Assembly: GCA_964388595.1 (NCBI GenBank)
Contig: CAYMAX010000033.1
Location: 1-15,139 of the forward strand
DNA from: CAYMAX01 sp964388595
GTDB lineage: Bacteria; Bacteroidota; Bacteroidia; Bacteroidales; UBA932
Direction of reading: 5' to 3'
Length of the DNA: 15,139 nucleotides
Shown: positions 8,901-15,139 of the stretch, one piece after another
Position numbering within the stretch: the stretch's first letter is position 1
Layout: each line of letters starts with the position of its first letter
The notes under the pieces: generated by a model
Told to the model about the DNA's origin: nothing
Seen by the model: only the letters and a program-made list of their open reading frames with translations
The model's database searches: none
Translations under genes and position numbers: made by a program

Positions 8901-9208
8901 GATTTCAACAGTTGGGCCTTGGCCCTGTCATCGGTGTCAGGACTTGGGGAGGTATCGTAGGTATCTCCGGCTCCAAGCAATATCTTGATGGTCAGGATGT
9001 CAGAACTCCTTTCTTTACTTCTTATTCCACTAAAGGGGAATGGATAGTAGAGAATCATGGAGTTGACCCCGATATAATAGTAGATATCAATCCATTTGAA
9101 GATTATCTCGGCAATGATGCTCAGCTCAATAAAGCGATAGAAGTTCTTCTCGAGAAGCTGAAGACCTACACACCGCTACCTTCCACTCCGAAAGCTCCGG
9201 TAAGGTAG
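5951..9208 (+). CDS. Secreted Tricorn-type S41 peptidase
   Basis: A 1085-residue protein with the full Tricorn protease layout. A Sec signal peptide (residues 1 to about 19) is followed by two beta-propellers of PD40/WD40-like blades (about 22-300 and 305-680, with repeated FSPDGKTIAF, YSPDGTKFAF, LSPDGERVL, WSPNGKSIAYFSD and WSPDSKKLFF motifs), a helical C1 domain (about 690-760), a PDZ domain (about 785-870, VGDYILAVDGIP) and the S41 catalytic domain (about 880-1070, NGGG at 924-927). Predicted active-site residues are H751 (TTGHCYV), S976 (SSSDGD) and E1034 (VENHGVDPDI), offset +5, +11 and +11 from Thermoplasma Tricorn H746, S965 and E1023. The residue matching Tricorn S745 is G750. Residues 555-586 are a lysine-, alanine- and asparagine-rich linker inside the second propeller. 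It probably degrades peptides in the periplasm. It follows yicC by 3 bases, so it is likely co-transcribed. Confidence 0.95.
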   Translation: MKKILFTAIILSLSILCNGEEARLLRFPSVGNDQIVFTYAGDLYTVSINGGMARKLTSDVGFEMFSRFSPDGKTIAFTAQYDGNTEVYTMPAGGGVPKRITYTATLTRDNIGDRMGPNNIVMCWTPDSKNIVFRTRSYTFSGLRGLLYKVPVDGGNLERIPTTEGGFCSYSPDGTKFAFNRMFREFRTWKYYRGGQADDIWINNVGTTDLENITNNDAQDIFPMWIGDEIYFFSDRDSIMNLFCYNTASKQIAKMTNFDRYDVKFPSYSQDYIVFENGGYIYKFDVKNKKCEKVVVELQDDMLYSRPQFSTRRGRSMASLSPDGERVLTTVRGNIFSVPAVEGAIYNLTPGSKSQQREPEWSPNGKSIAYFSDISGEYQVYVIPSDDPSAPVQLTNFTDGYPSSLSWSPDSKKLFFTTDKKELYSLDVASKEVKKLAQGDYGRIFDYELSSDGKYLAYVTALENDASAIHVLDLASGKDNIVTSKWYDSRNPIFSSDGKYLFFTSEREFRARYSMIEWNASYDISSYVFVVPLSKNTPNPLLVRSDEYKAVADVPAPDKAAKNEKGKGGKDKPAKEDNNAPQKAAPTVIDFDGIVERAVALPLESGRYQLLAHFADNLYFNSNGETKKISIKDLKVSSVSKDRIMNSTRDGKKVLVMSKGKMYVTAPPSFKIDKPVPVENAKVLVNYHDEWKQIFNETWRVFRDGFYVENMVGKDWKDIYNKYAELLPYVNHRQDLTYIIGEMIGELTTGHCYVTTGEAPEHERVKMGLLGGQFSKDASGYFRIDKIFKGLSWGDSQRSPLSEPGLNVKVGDYILAVDGIPSSSLTSIYEALIDKVGVVTALKVNSSASEKGARTIYVKPVEDEIQLAYYEWVQNNIEKVDKASGGQIGYIHIPDMSTAGLDEFTKLFYSQLDKKALIIDDRMNGGGNVSPMILERLSRVVYRMNMSRNGGIINATVPQATHYGPKVCLVDKYSSSDGDLFPYGFQQLGLGPVIGVRTWGGIVGISGSKQYLDGQDVRTPFFTSYSTKGEWIVENHGVDPDIIVDINPFEDYLGNDAQLNKAIEVLLEKLKTYTPLPSTPKAPVR

Positions 9209-9215
9209 TATTGTA

Positions 9216-10082
9216 TTATAAAGATGCCCAAGCCCTGAGTTTAGCTATTTCCGAAGGCCAAAGCTCAGGGTTTGGCGTTTCTAAGATAAATGGTATCTCG
9301 TCGAGTCTTGAATCTTGCATAAGGCGTTGAAAGAGGGATATACCTATGGTTCCCATTCCGAGACTTTCGTGACGGTCCACTCTCGAAGCGACAGGTTTCT
9401 TGGCATCGTTAAGATGCATCCCGCGGAGATATTTGAGACCTATTATGGTATCTATTTCCTGCATTACCGTGTCATAGGATTGCTCCAGAATGTTGTGATT
9501 GTCTTTTGGAGTCAGGTCATAGCCGGCTGCAAAAGTGTGACATGTGTCGATACATATTCCAACTCTGCTTTTGTCTTCCACCTTATCTATGATTTGTGCC
9601 AAATGCTCAAAACGAAATCCCATATTTGAACCCTGGCCGGCAGTATTCTCTATGACGGCAGTGACCCCCTGAGTCTTGTCAAGTGCAATGTTGAGCGATT
9701 CAGATATTCTGCTTAGACACTCATCTTCTGAAATCTCTCTTAAATGGCTGCCCGGATGAAAGTTCAGACGGTCGAGACCAAGCAGCGCACAACGTTTCAT
9801 CTCCTCTATGAAAGAATTTCTCGATTGTGCCAATCCATCCTGATGGGGATGACCGAGGTTGATAAGATAACTGTCGTGAGGTAAGATGGATACCGGCGAA
9901 TATTGATATTTAATGCACCTTTCTTTAAAGAGTTCAATACTCTGTGGTGAGAGAGGAGGGGAGAACCACTGTTTCTGATTTTTGGTAAATAGAGCAAAAG
10001 CAGTGGCTCCAATGTTGTGGGCATTCTCAGGAGCATTTTCTACTCCACCTGCAGAACTGATGTGTGCGCCTATGTATTTCAT
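9216..10082 (-). CDS. nfo: Deoxyribonuclease IV (AP endonuclease, endonuclease IV)
   Basis: A 288-residue TIM-barrel AP endonuclease that cuts 5' of abasic sites and removes 3' blocking groups in base-excision repair. All nine zinc ligands known from E. coli Nfo can be placed: H69 (LPHDSY), H109 (NFHPGSH), E145 (VIENTAG), D179 and H182 (IDTCHTF), H223 (GMHLND), D236 and H238 (VDRHESLG) and E268 (ILETP). The first five match E. coli numbering exactly and the rest are shifted by seven, pointing to a short insertion between residues 182 and 223. The ATG overlaps the recG stop (TAATG, one shared base), so it is the second gene of a recG-nfo repair unit and probably translationally coupled. It converges on the protease gene with a 7-base gap and no visible terminator. 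Confidence 0.97.
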   Translation of the reverse strand: MKYIGAHISSAGGVENAPENAHNIGATAFALFTKNQKQWFSPPLSPQSIELFKERCIKYQYSPVSILPHDSYLINLGHPHQDGLAQSRNSFIEEMKRCALLGLDRLNFHPGSHLREISEDECLSRISESLNIALDKTQGVTAVIENTAGQGSNMGFRFEHLAQIIDKVEDKSRVGICIDTCHTFAAGYDLTPKDNHNILEQSYDTVMQEIDTIIGLKYLRGMHLNDAKKPVASRVDRHESLGMGTIGISLFQRLMQDSRLDEIPFILETPNPELWPSEIAKLRAWASL

Positions 10083-12190
10083 TATGATATTTTTGAATAA
10101 TCTGTCTCTGTCTTCGGGTTGCGAAGAGTGTCAAGTTGAGTGCGCAGGATGGCATTTTGTGGAGAAGTAAGGAGCGGGTCTTCTTCCAATACGTCCAAAG
10201 CGCAATGGCGGGCGAGAGAGAGAAGCTGAGAATCTGTGGCAAGATTGGATATGCGCAGCTCCACTGCAAGTCCGCTCTGTTGTGTCCCTTCTATATCCCC
10301 GGGACCTCTCATCCGGAGGTCTTCTTCTGCCAATTCAAAACCATCGTTGGTAGAGCACATCAGGTCGATTCTGTGGGCAGATTCCTTGCTGAGTTTTGGC
10401 CCTGTCATCAAGATGCAGTATGACTTTTCTGCCCCTCTTCCCACTCTCCCTCTGAGTTGATGAAGCTGTGAAAGACCAAACCTTTCTGCACTTTCTATCA
10501 CCATCACAGAAGCATTGGGAACATCCACTCCCACTTCTATGACAGAAGTGGCGACAAGAATATCTGCTTTACCTTCAGCAAAGAGTCTCATATCGTAGGC
10601 TTTGTCTTCATTTTTCTGCTGCCCGTGAACTACTGCAGTGGTATATTGCGGAGTGGGGAAAGATGTGATAATAGTCTGATAACCCTCCTGAAGATTTTGA
10701 TAGTCCATCTTCTCAGACTCTTTGATGAGGGGATAAACGATAAAAACTTGCCGTCCCTTACCTATTTCAGTTTTGAGAAATGCGAACATTTGGGAGCGAC
10801 GACCTTCAGTGGAGTGAATAGTCTGAACAGGCTTCCTCCCCGGAGGAAGTTCATCAAGTATTGAGACATCCAAATCACCATAGAGGGTCATGGCAAGTGT
10901 GCGGGGGATGGGAGTGGCGGTCATAACGAGAATGTGGGGTGGTCGTTCCGCCTTGAGCTGCAACCTCGCGCGCTGGTCTACTCCGAAGCGATGTTGCTCA
11001 TCTATGACTGCAAATCCTAAATTTTTAAATACTACCGTCTCTTCGATAAGAGCATGTGTGCCGAAAAGAAGTGAAATGTTTCCATCTCTTAGTCCTTCAT
11101 CTATCATTTTTCTCTCTGCACTCTTGGTGCTTCCTGTCAGGAGGGCAGTATTAACGCCAGTCCCCTCGAGAAGCTTCTGTACTCCGTAGTAATGTTGTTG
11201 TGCAAGCACCTCGGTAGGGGCCATAATACAAGACTGGTAGCCATTGTCGATGGCTATCATGGCACTTAGCAGGGCCACCAATGTTTTACCGCTTCCGACA
11301 TCTCCCTGAAGCAGACGATTCATCTGCTTGGAGCTGCGCATATCGGCACGAATCTCTTTGATAACTCGTTTCTGTGCGTTGGTAAGTGGGAAAGGAATAT
11401 TATTAAAACATTTATTGAAGCATTCTCCTACCTTAGAAAAAATCAATCCGTCTGACTCTCTCATTCGCACATTTTTCTGTTTTAGAAGTGAGAGTTGGAG
11501 ATAAAACAATTCTTCAAATTTGAGTCTGAACTGTGCATCGGCCAAGTTTTGGGGAGTGGAGGGGAAGTGGATGTTTTTCAGAGCGAAACGGATAGGTGAG
11601 AGGTGCTGCTGTGCAAGTATTTTTTCGGGCAGAGATTCGGGCACATAATCAAGGAATTTGGTAACCAGTGTCATTTCCAATTTGGTAAATACTTTATTGG
11701 ATATCCCGCTGTTGCGCAGCTTGTCGGTACTTGAATAGATGCCCATCATCGAAGAACCATATTGCATGACATTCTCCTCAGCAGAGTCAATCTCGGGGTG
11801 AACGATGTTGATTCGGTCATTAAAAATGGTCGGCTTGCCGAAAACTATATACTCTTTATTGATGATTAGTTTCCCTGTAATCCATTTGATGCCCTGAAAA
11901 AAGACGAGGTCTATCGAACCTGTGGCATCTGTAAAAGTGGCTACAAGTCGTTTGCCTCTTTTCTCTCCTATGGTGATAATCTTCGTTATCCTTCCACGGA
12001 GCTGAATATAAGCCATAGAAGGGGTAATCTCCTGAATGGAATATATCTTCGAGCGATCGATGTAACGAAATGGGACGGTGTAGAGCATATCACGAAAAGT
12101 ATGGATATTAAGCTCCTTCCCAAGTAATTCGGCTCTTTTGGGGCCTATCCCTGGTAAATACTGTATTTCTCTATCGAGGATATTAGGCAT
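10082..12190 (-). CDS. recG: ATP-dependent DNA helicase RecG
   Basis: A superfamily 2 helicase of 702 residues that remodels stalled replication forks and branched recombination intermediates. The N-terminal part includes the OB-fold wedge domain (AYIQLRGRITKI, then LVATFTDATGSIDLVFF). The helicase core shows Walker A GDVGSGKT with K302, motif II DEQH at 397-400, motif III TATPIPRTLA, and in the second half HGQQKNEDKAYDMRLFAEG, ATSVIEVGVDVPNASVMVIE and QLRGRVGRG, the RecG/Mfd-type translocation region. A TTG at 12196 would add two residues; the ATG at 12190 gives MPNILDREIQYLPGIGPKRA, a normal RecG start, and is preferred. The stop overlaps the nfo start. It is divergent from pdxA, and its -7 type element almost touches the ATG. 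Confidence 0.97.
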   Translation of the reverse strand: MPNILDREIQYLPGIGPKRAELLGKELNIHTFRDMLYTVPFRYIDRSKIYSIQEITPSMAYIQLRGRITKIITIGEKRGKRLVATFTDATGSIDLVFFQGIKWITGKLIINKEYIVFGKPTIFNDRINIVHPEIDSAEENVMQYGSSMMGIYSSTDKLRNSGISNKVFTKLEMTLVTKFLDYVPESLPEKILAQQHLSPIRFALKNIHFPSTPQNLADAQFRLKFEELFYLQLSLLKQKNVRMRESDGLIFSKVGECFNKCFNNIPFPLTNAQKRVIKEIRADMRSSKQMNRLLQGDVGSGKTLVALLSAMIAIDNGYQSCIMAPTEVLAQQHYYGVQKLLEGTGVNTALLTGSTKSAERKMIDEGLRDGNISLLFGTHALIEETVVFKNLGFAVIDEQHRFGVDQRARLQLKAERPPHILVMTATPIPRTLAMTLYGDLDVSILDELPPGRKPVQTIHSTEGRRSQMFAFLKTEIGKGRQVFIVYPLIKESEKMDYQNLQEGYQTIITSFPTPQYTTAVVHGQQKNEDKAYDMRLFAEGKADILVATSVIEVGVDVPNASVMVIESAERFGLSQLHQLRGRVGRGAEKSYCILMTGPKLSKESAHRIDLMCSTNDGFELAEEDLRMRGPGDIEGTQQSGLAVELRISNLATDSQLLSLARHCALDVLEEDPLLTSPQNAILRTQLDTLRNPKTETDYSKIS

Positions 12191-12193
12191 AGA

Positions 12194-12201
12194 CAAATGT
12201 A
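12194..12201 (-). promoter_or_regulatory. Bacteroidota -7 type promoter element for recG-nfo
   Basis: On the minus strand TACATTTG matches TAnnTTTG exactly and ends three bases before the recG ATG (12190). With usual spacing, transcription would begin at or next to the A of the ATG. It also includes the alternative TTG start codon, which argues against that start if the promoter is real. No -33 TTG is evident. Confidence 0.5.
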
Positions 12202-12209
12202 AGCATTTA

Positions 12210-12220
12210 GAATTTAATTC
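12210..12220. promoter_or_regulatory. Short palindrome between recG and pdxA
   Basis: GAATT-T-AATTC is a perfect five-base inverted repeat around one central base. It is the only clear dyad in the 59-base divergent spacer and lies between the two -7-like elements, where an operator serving both genes could sit. It is short and AT-rich, so chance is quite possible. Confidence 0.2.
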
Positions 12221-12221
12221 G

Positions 12222-12229
12222 TAACTTGC
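12222..12229 (+). promoter_or_regulatory. Possible degenerate -7 element for pdxA
   Basis: TAACTTGC resembles TAnnTTTG with one T missing and lies 20 bases before the pdxA ATG, a good distance for a promoter. It is the best candidate in the spacer for driving the pdxA-rnhA-gpsA-pgi group, but the match is imperfect and there is no -33 partner. Confidence 0.3.
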
Positions 12230-12249
12230 GACATTAAATATAACCTTAT

Positions 12250-13326
12250 ATGGCCAGAAAAATAGTTGTAGGTATCACGCAGGGAGACCTTAATGGTGTA
12301 GGATATGAAATCATCATTAAAGCTCTTGCAGATGCCAGAATGTTGGATTTATGTACTCCCATTATTTATGGCTCTTCAAGAGCCTTCGGATTTTACAAGA
12401 AACAGATTCCCGAAAGTGACAATATCAACACCAATATCATTAACAGTGCCAAAGACTGTCATTCCAAGAGAATAAACATCATTAATTGCGTTCCGGACAC
12501 ATTTCATATTGACCCTGGTCAATCTACACATGACTCAGCCCACTCCTCCATTATTGCCCTTGAAGCAGCTGTGAAAGATGCCAAAGCGGGAGATTTGGAT
12601 GCTATAATCACCGCTCCTTTCAATAAGAAAGCTGTAGCTGCAGATTCTTTCCCATTTCCAGGGCACACAGAATATCTTATTCACGAATTTGGAATGAAAG
12701 ATGGTCTGATGTTCCTTTGTTCTGATAAGATGAGAGTGGGTGTGGTGACCAATCACCTTCCCCTTTCCAAAGTCTCTCAAGCACTTTCTATCGATTTGAT
12801 TATGGGCAAAATGCGGCTCATGCACGAATCGCTTATAAAAGATTTCAATATCGTCAAGCCCACAATAGCAGTTTTAGGTCTCAATCCTCATTCGGGAGAC
12901 GGAGGTCTTCTCGGTAATGAAGAGATAGATATTATCAATCCTGCCATACAGGCAGCCAATAAAGAGGGGATTCTCGCTTTTGGCCCATATTCTCCGGATG
13001 GATTTTTCACCATTCATCAGCAGTACACCTTCGATGCAGTCCTCGCTATGTACCATGACCAGGGGTTGATTCCCTTCAAAGCCCTTTCATTTGATAGCGG
13101 TGTGAACTTTACTGCAGGTCTTCCCATTGTGCGTACCTCTCCGGACCACGGAACGGCTTACGATCTTGCAGGTAAAAATCTTGCCAACGCCACCCCTATG
13201 AAATCTTCCATCTACATGGCGATAGATATTGTTCGCAATAGATGGTTGTATGAGGAAATGAGAGAGAACATTCTTCAGGTGAAGAGAGAAGATACTTCCA
13301 ATAATGAGATGAGAGGACCTGTATAG
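12250..13326 (+). CDS. pdxA: 4-hydroxythreonine-4-phosphate dehydrogenase PdxA
   Basis: A 358-residue NAD-dependent enzyme of the DXP-dependent pyridoxal phosphate pathway: it oxidises 4-phosphohydroxy-L-threonine, whose product PdxJ condenses with deoxyxylulose phosphate. Family blocks are in order: GDLNGVGYEI (a Bacteroidota variant of GDPAGIGPE), TAPFNKKA, FPGHTEYL, NHLPLSKV, LNPHSGDGGLLGNEE, AMYHDQGLIPFKAL and GLPIVRTSPDHGTAYDLAG. The three metal-binding histidines are H169, H214 and H269, each exactly three beyond E. coli H166, H211 and H266. Length is slightly above E. coli PdxA (about 329), mainly from extra residues in the middle and a charged C-terminal tail. It is the first gene of a rightward group and is followed by rnhA after 4 bases; recG diverges upstream. 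Confidence 0.97.
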   Translation: MARKIVVGITQGDLNGVGYEIIIKALADARMLDLCTPIIYGSSRAFGFYKKQIPESDNINTNIINSAKDCHSKRINIINCVPDTFHIDPGQSTHDSAHSSIIALEAAVKDAKAGDLDAIITAPFNKKAVAADSFPFPGHTEYLIHEFGMKDGLMFLCSDKMRVGVVTNHLPLSKVSQALSIDLIMGKMRLMHESLIKDFNIVKPTIAVLGLNPHSGDGGLLGNEEIDIINPAIQAANKEGILAFGPYSPDGFFTIHQQYTFDAVLAMYHDQGLIPFKALSFDSGVNFTAGLPIVRTSPDHGTAYDLAGKNLANATPMKSSIYMAIDIVRNRWLYEEMRENILQVKREDTSNNEMRGPV

Positions 13327-13330
13327 TGAT

Positions 13331-13774
13331 ATGCCAGAGCCTATTTTATTATATACCGATGGATCTTCAAGAGGCAATCCGGGGCCCGGTGGTTTTGGAG
13401 TAGTTCTCAGATGCGGAGAGCACTATAAAGAGATATCGGGTGGTTTTCCGGGCACTACCAACAACCGGATGGAACTTCTCGCCGTGATAGTGGGTTTGGA
13501 AGCTATCAAAAGAAAAAATGCCGAAGTGATGATATACAGTGATTCTTCTTATGTCGTCAACGCTGTCAATAATGGTTGGCTTAATAAGTGGGAGAGCAAG
13601 GACTATGCAAAGAAAAAAAATTCCGATCTGTGGAAACGATTTCTCGAAGTATATCGACGACATTCTGTGAAGATGATATGGGTAAAAGGTCATTCAGGTC
13701 ACCCTGAAAATGAGAGATGTGATACTTTGGCAGTGGCTGCGGCTATGAAAGTTATTAATGACAAGACAATATAA
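13331..13774 (+). CDS. rnhA: Ribonuclease HI
   Basis: A 147-residue type 1 RNase H, close to the 155 residues of the E. coli enzyme, which cleaves the RNA strand of RNA:DNA hybrids in R-loops and primers. The metal-binding and catalytic set is complete: D10 (YTDGSSRGNPGPGG), E48 (NNRMELLAV), D71 (YSDSSYVV), H121 (WVKGHSGHPENE) and D131 (ERCD). The basic-protrusion helix region is present (NKWESKDYAKKKNSDLW), which separates it from short RNase H domains that lack it. There is no N-terminal hybrid-binding domain. It is packed between pdxA (4-base gap) and gpsA (1-base gap), so it is very likely part of the same transcript. No promoter is visible of its own. Confidence 0.97.
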   Translation: MPEPILLYTDGSSRGNPGPGGFGVVLRCGEHYKEISGGFPGTTNNRMELLAVIVGLEAIKRKNAEVMIYSDSSYVVNAVNNGWLNKWESKDYAKKKNSDLWKRFLEVYRRHSVKMIWVKGHSGHPENERCDTLAVAAAMKVINDKTI

Positions 13775-13775
13775 A

Positions 13776-14792
13776 ATGAACCGATTAATAAGAAAAAACA
13801 AACCTACCATAGCCGTTATTGGCAGTGGAACATGGGCGACGGCCTTAGCCAGCCTTTTGCTCAATAATAAGCAGGATCTCTTTTGGTATATGCGAGATTA
13901 TCGTTCCATAGACCATATCAAAGAATTTCACCATCCCCGTACTTATCTTACTTCTGTCTATTTTGACCCCGATACTTTCAGGATGAGCGATGACATCAAC
14001 CTTGTCGTCTCTTCGAGTGATATCCTTATTTTTGCCATACCTTCCATCTATTTTCTTGATGAAGTTCAAAAGATTACCTGCGGTTATTCAGGTAAGTTTA
14101 TTTTCTCAGCCATAAAAGGTTTCGTCTCCAAAAACAATCTTACCATAGCAGAATACTTCCACAGGTTTCATCATATCCCATTTCACAGAATAGGTATTAT
14201 CAGCGGTCCCTGCCATGCAGAAGAAGTCTCGATGGAGCGTCTTTCCTATATGACTATTACTTCCAAAAATTTCGATACGGCAAGCAATCTTTGTAATCTT
14301 TTCAAAAATAAAGAATATCTAATAACTATCGCAGGTACAGATATTTACGGAGTAGAATATTCAGCTGCTCTGAAGAATGTATATGCCATCGCAGCAGGTA
14401 TCTGCCATGGCTTGGGTTATGGTGACAATTTTATGGCGGTGCTGCTGACCAGCGCTTTCAACGAGATGATAAAGTTCCTGAATGTCACCCATCCCGACAA
14501 AGACAGAATTACTTCAAGGTCTGCATATCTCGGGGATTTGATAGTGACTTGCTATTCACAGTTTTCCCGCAACAGAACCTTCGGGGGAATGTTGGGGAAA
14601 GGGTATTCGATAGCCACGGCACAACTCGAGATGAAGCAGATAGCCGAAGGTTATTATGCTTCCAAGAGCATCCATATCATCAATAAAAAATACAAAGTCA
14701 GGATGCCGATAGCTGAATCTGTCTATACGATTCTTTTCCATGGCCGATCGCCTGAAGAAATTATTAAAAAGTTAACAAGAGTGTTGTTATAA
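13776..14792 (+). CDS. gpsA: Glycerol-3-phosphate dehydrogenase [NAD(P)+]
   Basis: A 338-residue cytoplasmic enzyme that reduces dihydroxyacetone phosphate to sn-glycerol 3-phosphate for phospholipid synthesis. The nucleotide-binding Rossmann motif is IAVIGSGTWATALA (G16, G18; A21 replaces the glycine of the common GxGxxG form, a change I recall from other Bacteroidota). Other family blocks are FSAIKGF (K114), ISGPCHAEEV, the catalytic lysine K200 in EYSAALKNVYAIAAG, GLGYGDN, YLGDLIVTC and SRNRTFGG. An in-frame ATG at 13758 lies inside rnhA; the ATG at 13776, one base after the rnhA stop, is preferred because the glycine-rich loop then begins near residue 12. The phosphoglucose isomerase gene follows 14 bases downstream, the gpsA-pgi order I know from Bacteroides-type genomes. 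Confidence 0.96.
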   Translation: MNRLIRKNKPTIAVIGSGTWATALASLLLNNKQDLFWYMRDYRSIDHIKEFHHPRTYLTSVYFDPDTFRMSDDINLVVSSSDILIFAIPSIYFLDEVQKITCGYSGKFIFSAIKGFVSKNNLTIAEYFHRFHHIPFHRIGIISGPCHAEEVSMERLSYMTITSKNFDTASNLCNLFKNKEYLITIAGTDIYGVEYSAALKNVYAIAAGICHGLGYGDNFMAVLLTSAFNEMIKFLNVTHPDKDRITSRSAYLGDLIVTCYSQFSRNRTFGGMLGKGYSIATAQLEMKQIAEGYYASKSIHIINKKYKVRMPIAESVYTILFHGRSPEEIIKKLTRVLL

Positions 14793-14806
14793 ATATTATA
14801 AGCCTT

Positions 14807-15139
14807 ATGATTAAAATTGAAGTAAAACCCTCTGCTCAAAGTGTAGGTAAAGCTTTGAAAGCTTTCGATGTTCTAAACTCAAGACAGGGAGAAGGTAATG
14901 ACTTTCTCGGCTGGCTTGACTTACCTTCCACTACTCCTCATTCACTCATCGAAGAGTGTGTGCAAGTCAGACAGAAGTGGACCAAAATGGGTGTTCAAGT
15001 GATAGTTGTGATAGGGATAGGGGGTTCATATCTTGGGGCCAAAGCTGCCATTGAAGCTCTCTCTCATGCTTTTGAATCTGATATTCATCCTCAAAAGCCA
15101 CGTATAGTATTTGCAGGGTATAATCTTTCTGAAGAATAT
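14807..15139 (+). CDS. pgi: Glucose-6-phosphate isomerase, N-terminal part (cut by window end)
   Basis: The first 111 codons of phosphoglucose isomerase, which interconverts glucose 6-phosphate and fructose 6-phosphate. The open frame runs off the right edge, so about three quarters of the expected protein (roughly 445 residues in this lineage) is missing. Recognisable parts are the N-terminal GNDFLGWLDLP block, typical of Bacteroidota and Firmicutes-type Pgi, and IGIGGSYLGAKAAIEAL, with the phosphosugar-binding G70-S74 loop, followed by FAGYNLSEEY. The ATG at 14807 gives a normal N-terminus; the 14-base spacer after gpsA has no Shine-Dalgarno sequence. It probably belongs to the pdxA-rnhA-gpsA transcript. 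Confidence 0.95.
   Translation, partial: MIKIEVKPSAQSVGKALKAFDVLNSRQGEGNDFLGWLDLPSTTPHSLIEECVQVRQKWTKMGVQVIVVIGIGGSYLGAKAAIEALSHAFESDIHPQKPRIVFAGYNLSEEY

Noticed and set aside
9209..9215. A terminator between the converging protease and nfo genes
   Set aside because: The gap is 7 bases and no stem with a T-tract is visible on either side.

Overview
This window is an ordinary, densely packed chromosomal segment from a member of the Bacteroidota, most likely order Bacteroidales. The evidence is: (i) lineage-typical proteins of unknown function (a DUF5606-like protein, a DUF6340-like lipoprotein); (ii) the GDLNGVGYEI form of the PdxA N-terminal motif and the Bacteroidota form of phosphoglucose isomerase; (iii) TAnnTTTG (-7 type) promoter elements in front of several transcription units; (iv) no clear Shine-Dalgarno sequences. 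The genus cannot be named from the sequence alone. Eleven complete genes and one gene cut by the right edge fill almost all of the 15.1 kb. No gap exceeds about 130 bases, and there is no RNA gene, insertion sequence, CRISPR array or prophage.

Layout. Positions 5-3265 (+) carry a DUF5606-like gene, rimO (overlapping it by 23 bases), a DUF6340-like lipoprotein gene and a nitroreductase gene with an unexpected N-terminal signal peptide. The glnS gene (3273-4973, -) converges on this group with a 7-base gap. Positions 4974-5071 form a divergent promoter region. From it a yicC-type endoribonuclease gene and a large secreted Tricorn-type protease gene run rightwards (5072-9208, +), 3 bases apart. 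The recG-nfo pair (12190 down to 9216, -) converges on the protease gene and is joined by a TAATG stop/start overlap. A short divergent region (12191-12249) separates recG from a + strand group, pdxA-rnhA-gpsA-pgi (12250 to beyond the right end), with gaps of 4, 1 and 14 bases.

Function. The genes are mostly housekeeping: translation (S12 methylthiolation, glutaminyl-tRNA charging), RNA processing (YicC, RNase H), genome maintenance (RecG and endonuclease IV together; RNase HI also removes RNA:DNA hybrids), cofactor and central metabolism (PdxA for vitamin B6, GpsA for phospholipid precursor, Pgi for glycolysis), and envelope proteins (lipoprotein, exported nitroreductase, Tricorn-like protease). 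Key catalytic residues checked in the enzymes are intact, so no pseudogene is seen.

I did not find a convincing new multi-gene system. The points most worth a second look are the apparently exported nitroreductase next to a lipoprotein of unknown function, the Tricorn protease directly behind yicC, and two promoter-like elements so close to their start codons that the transcripts could be leaderless.
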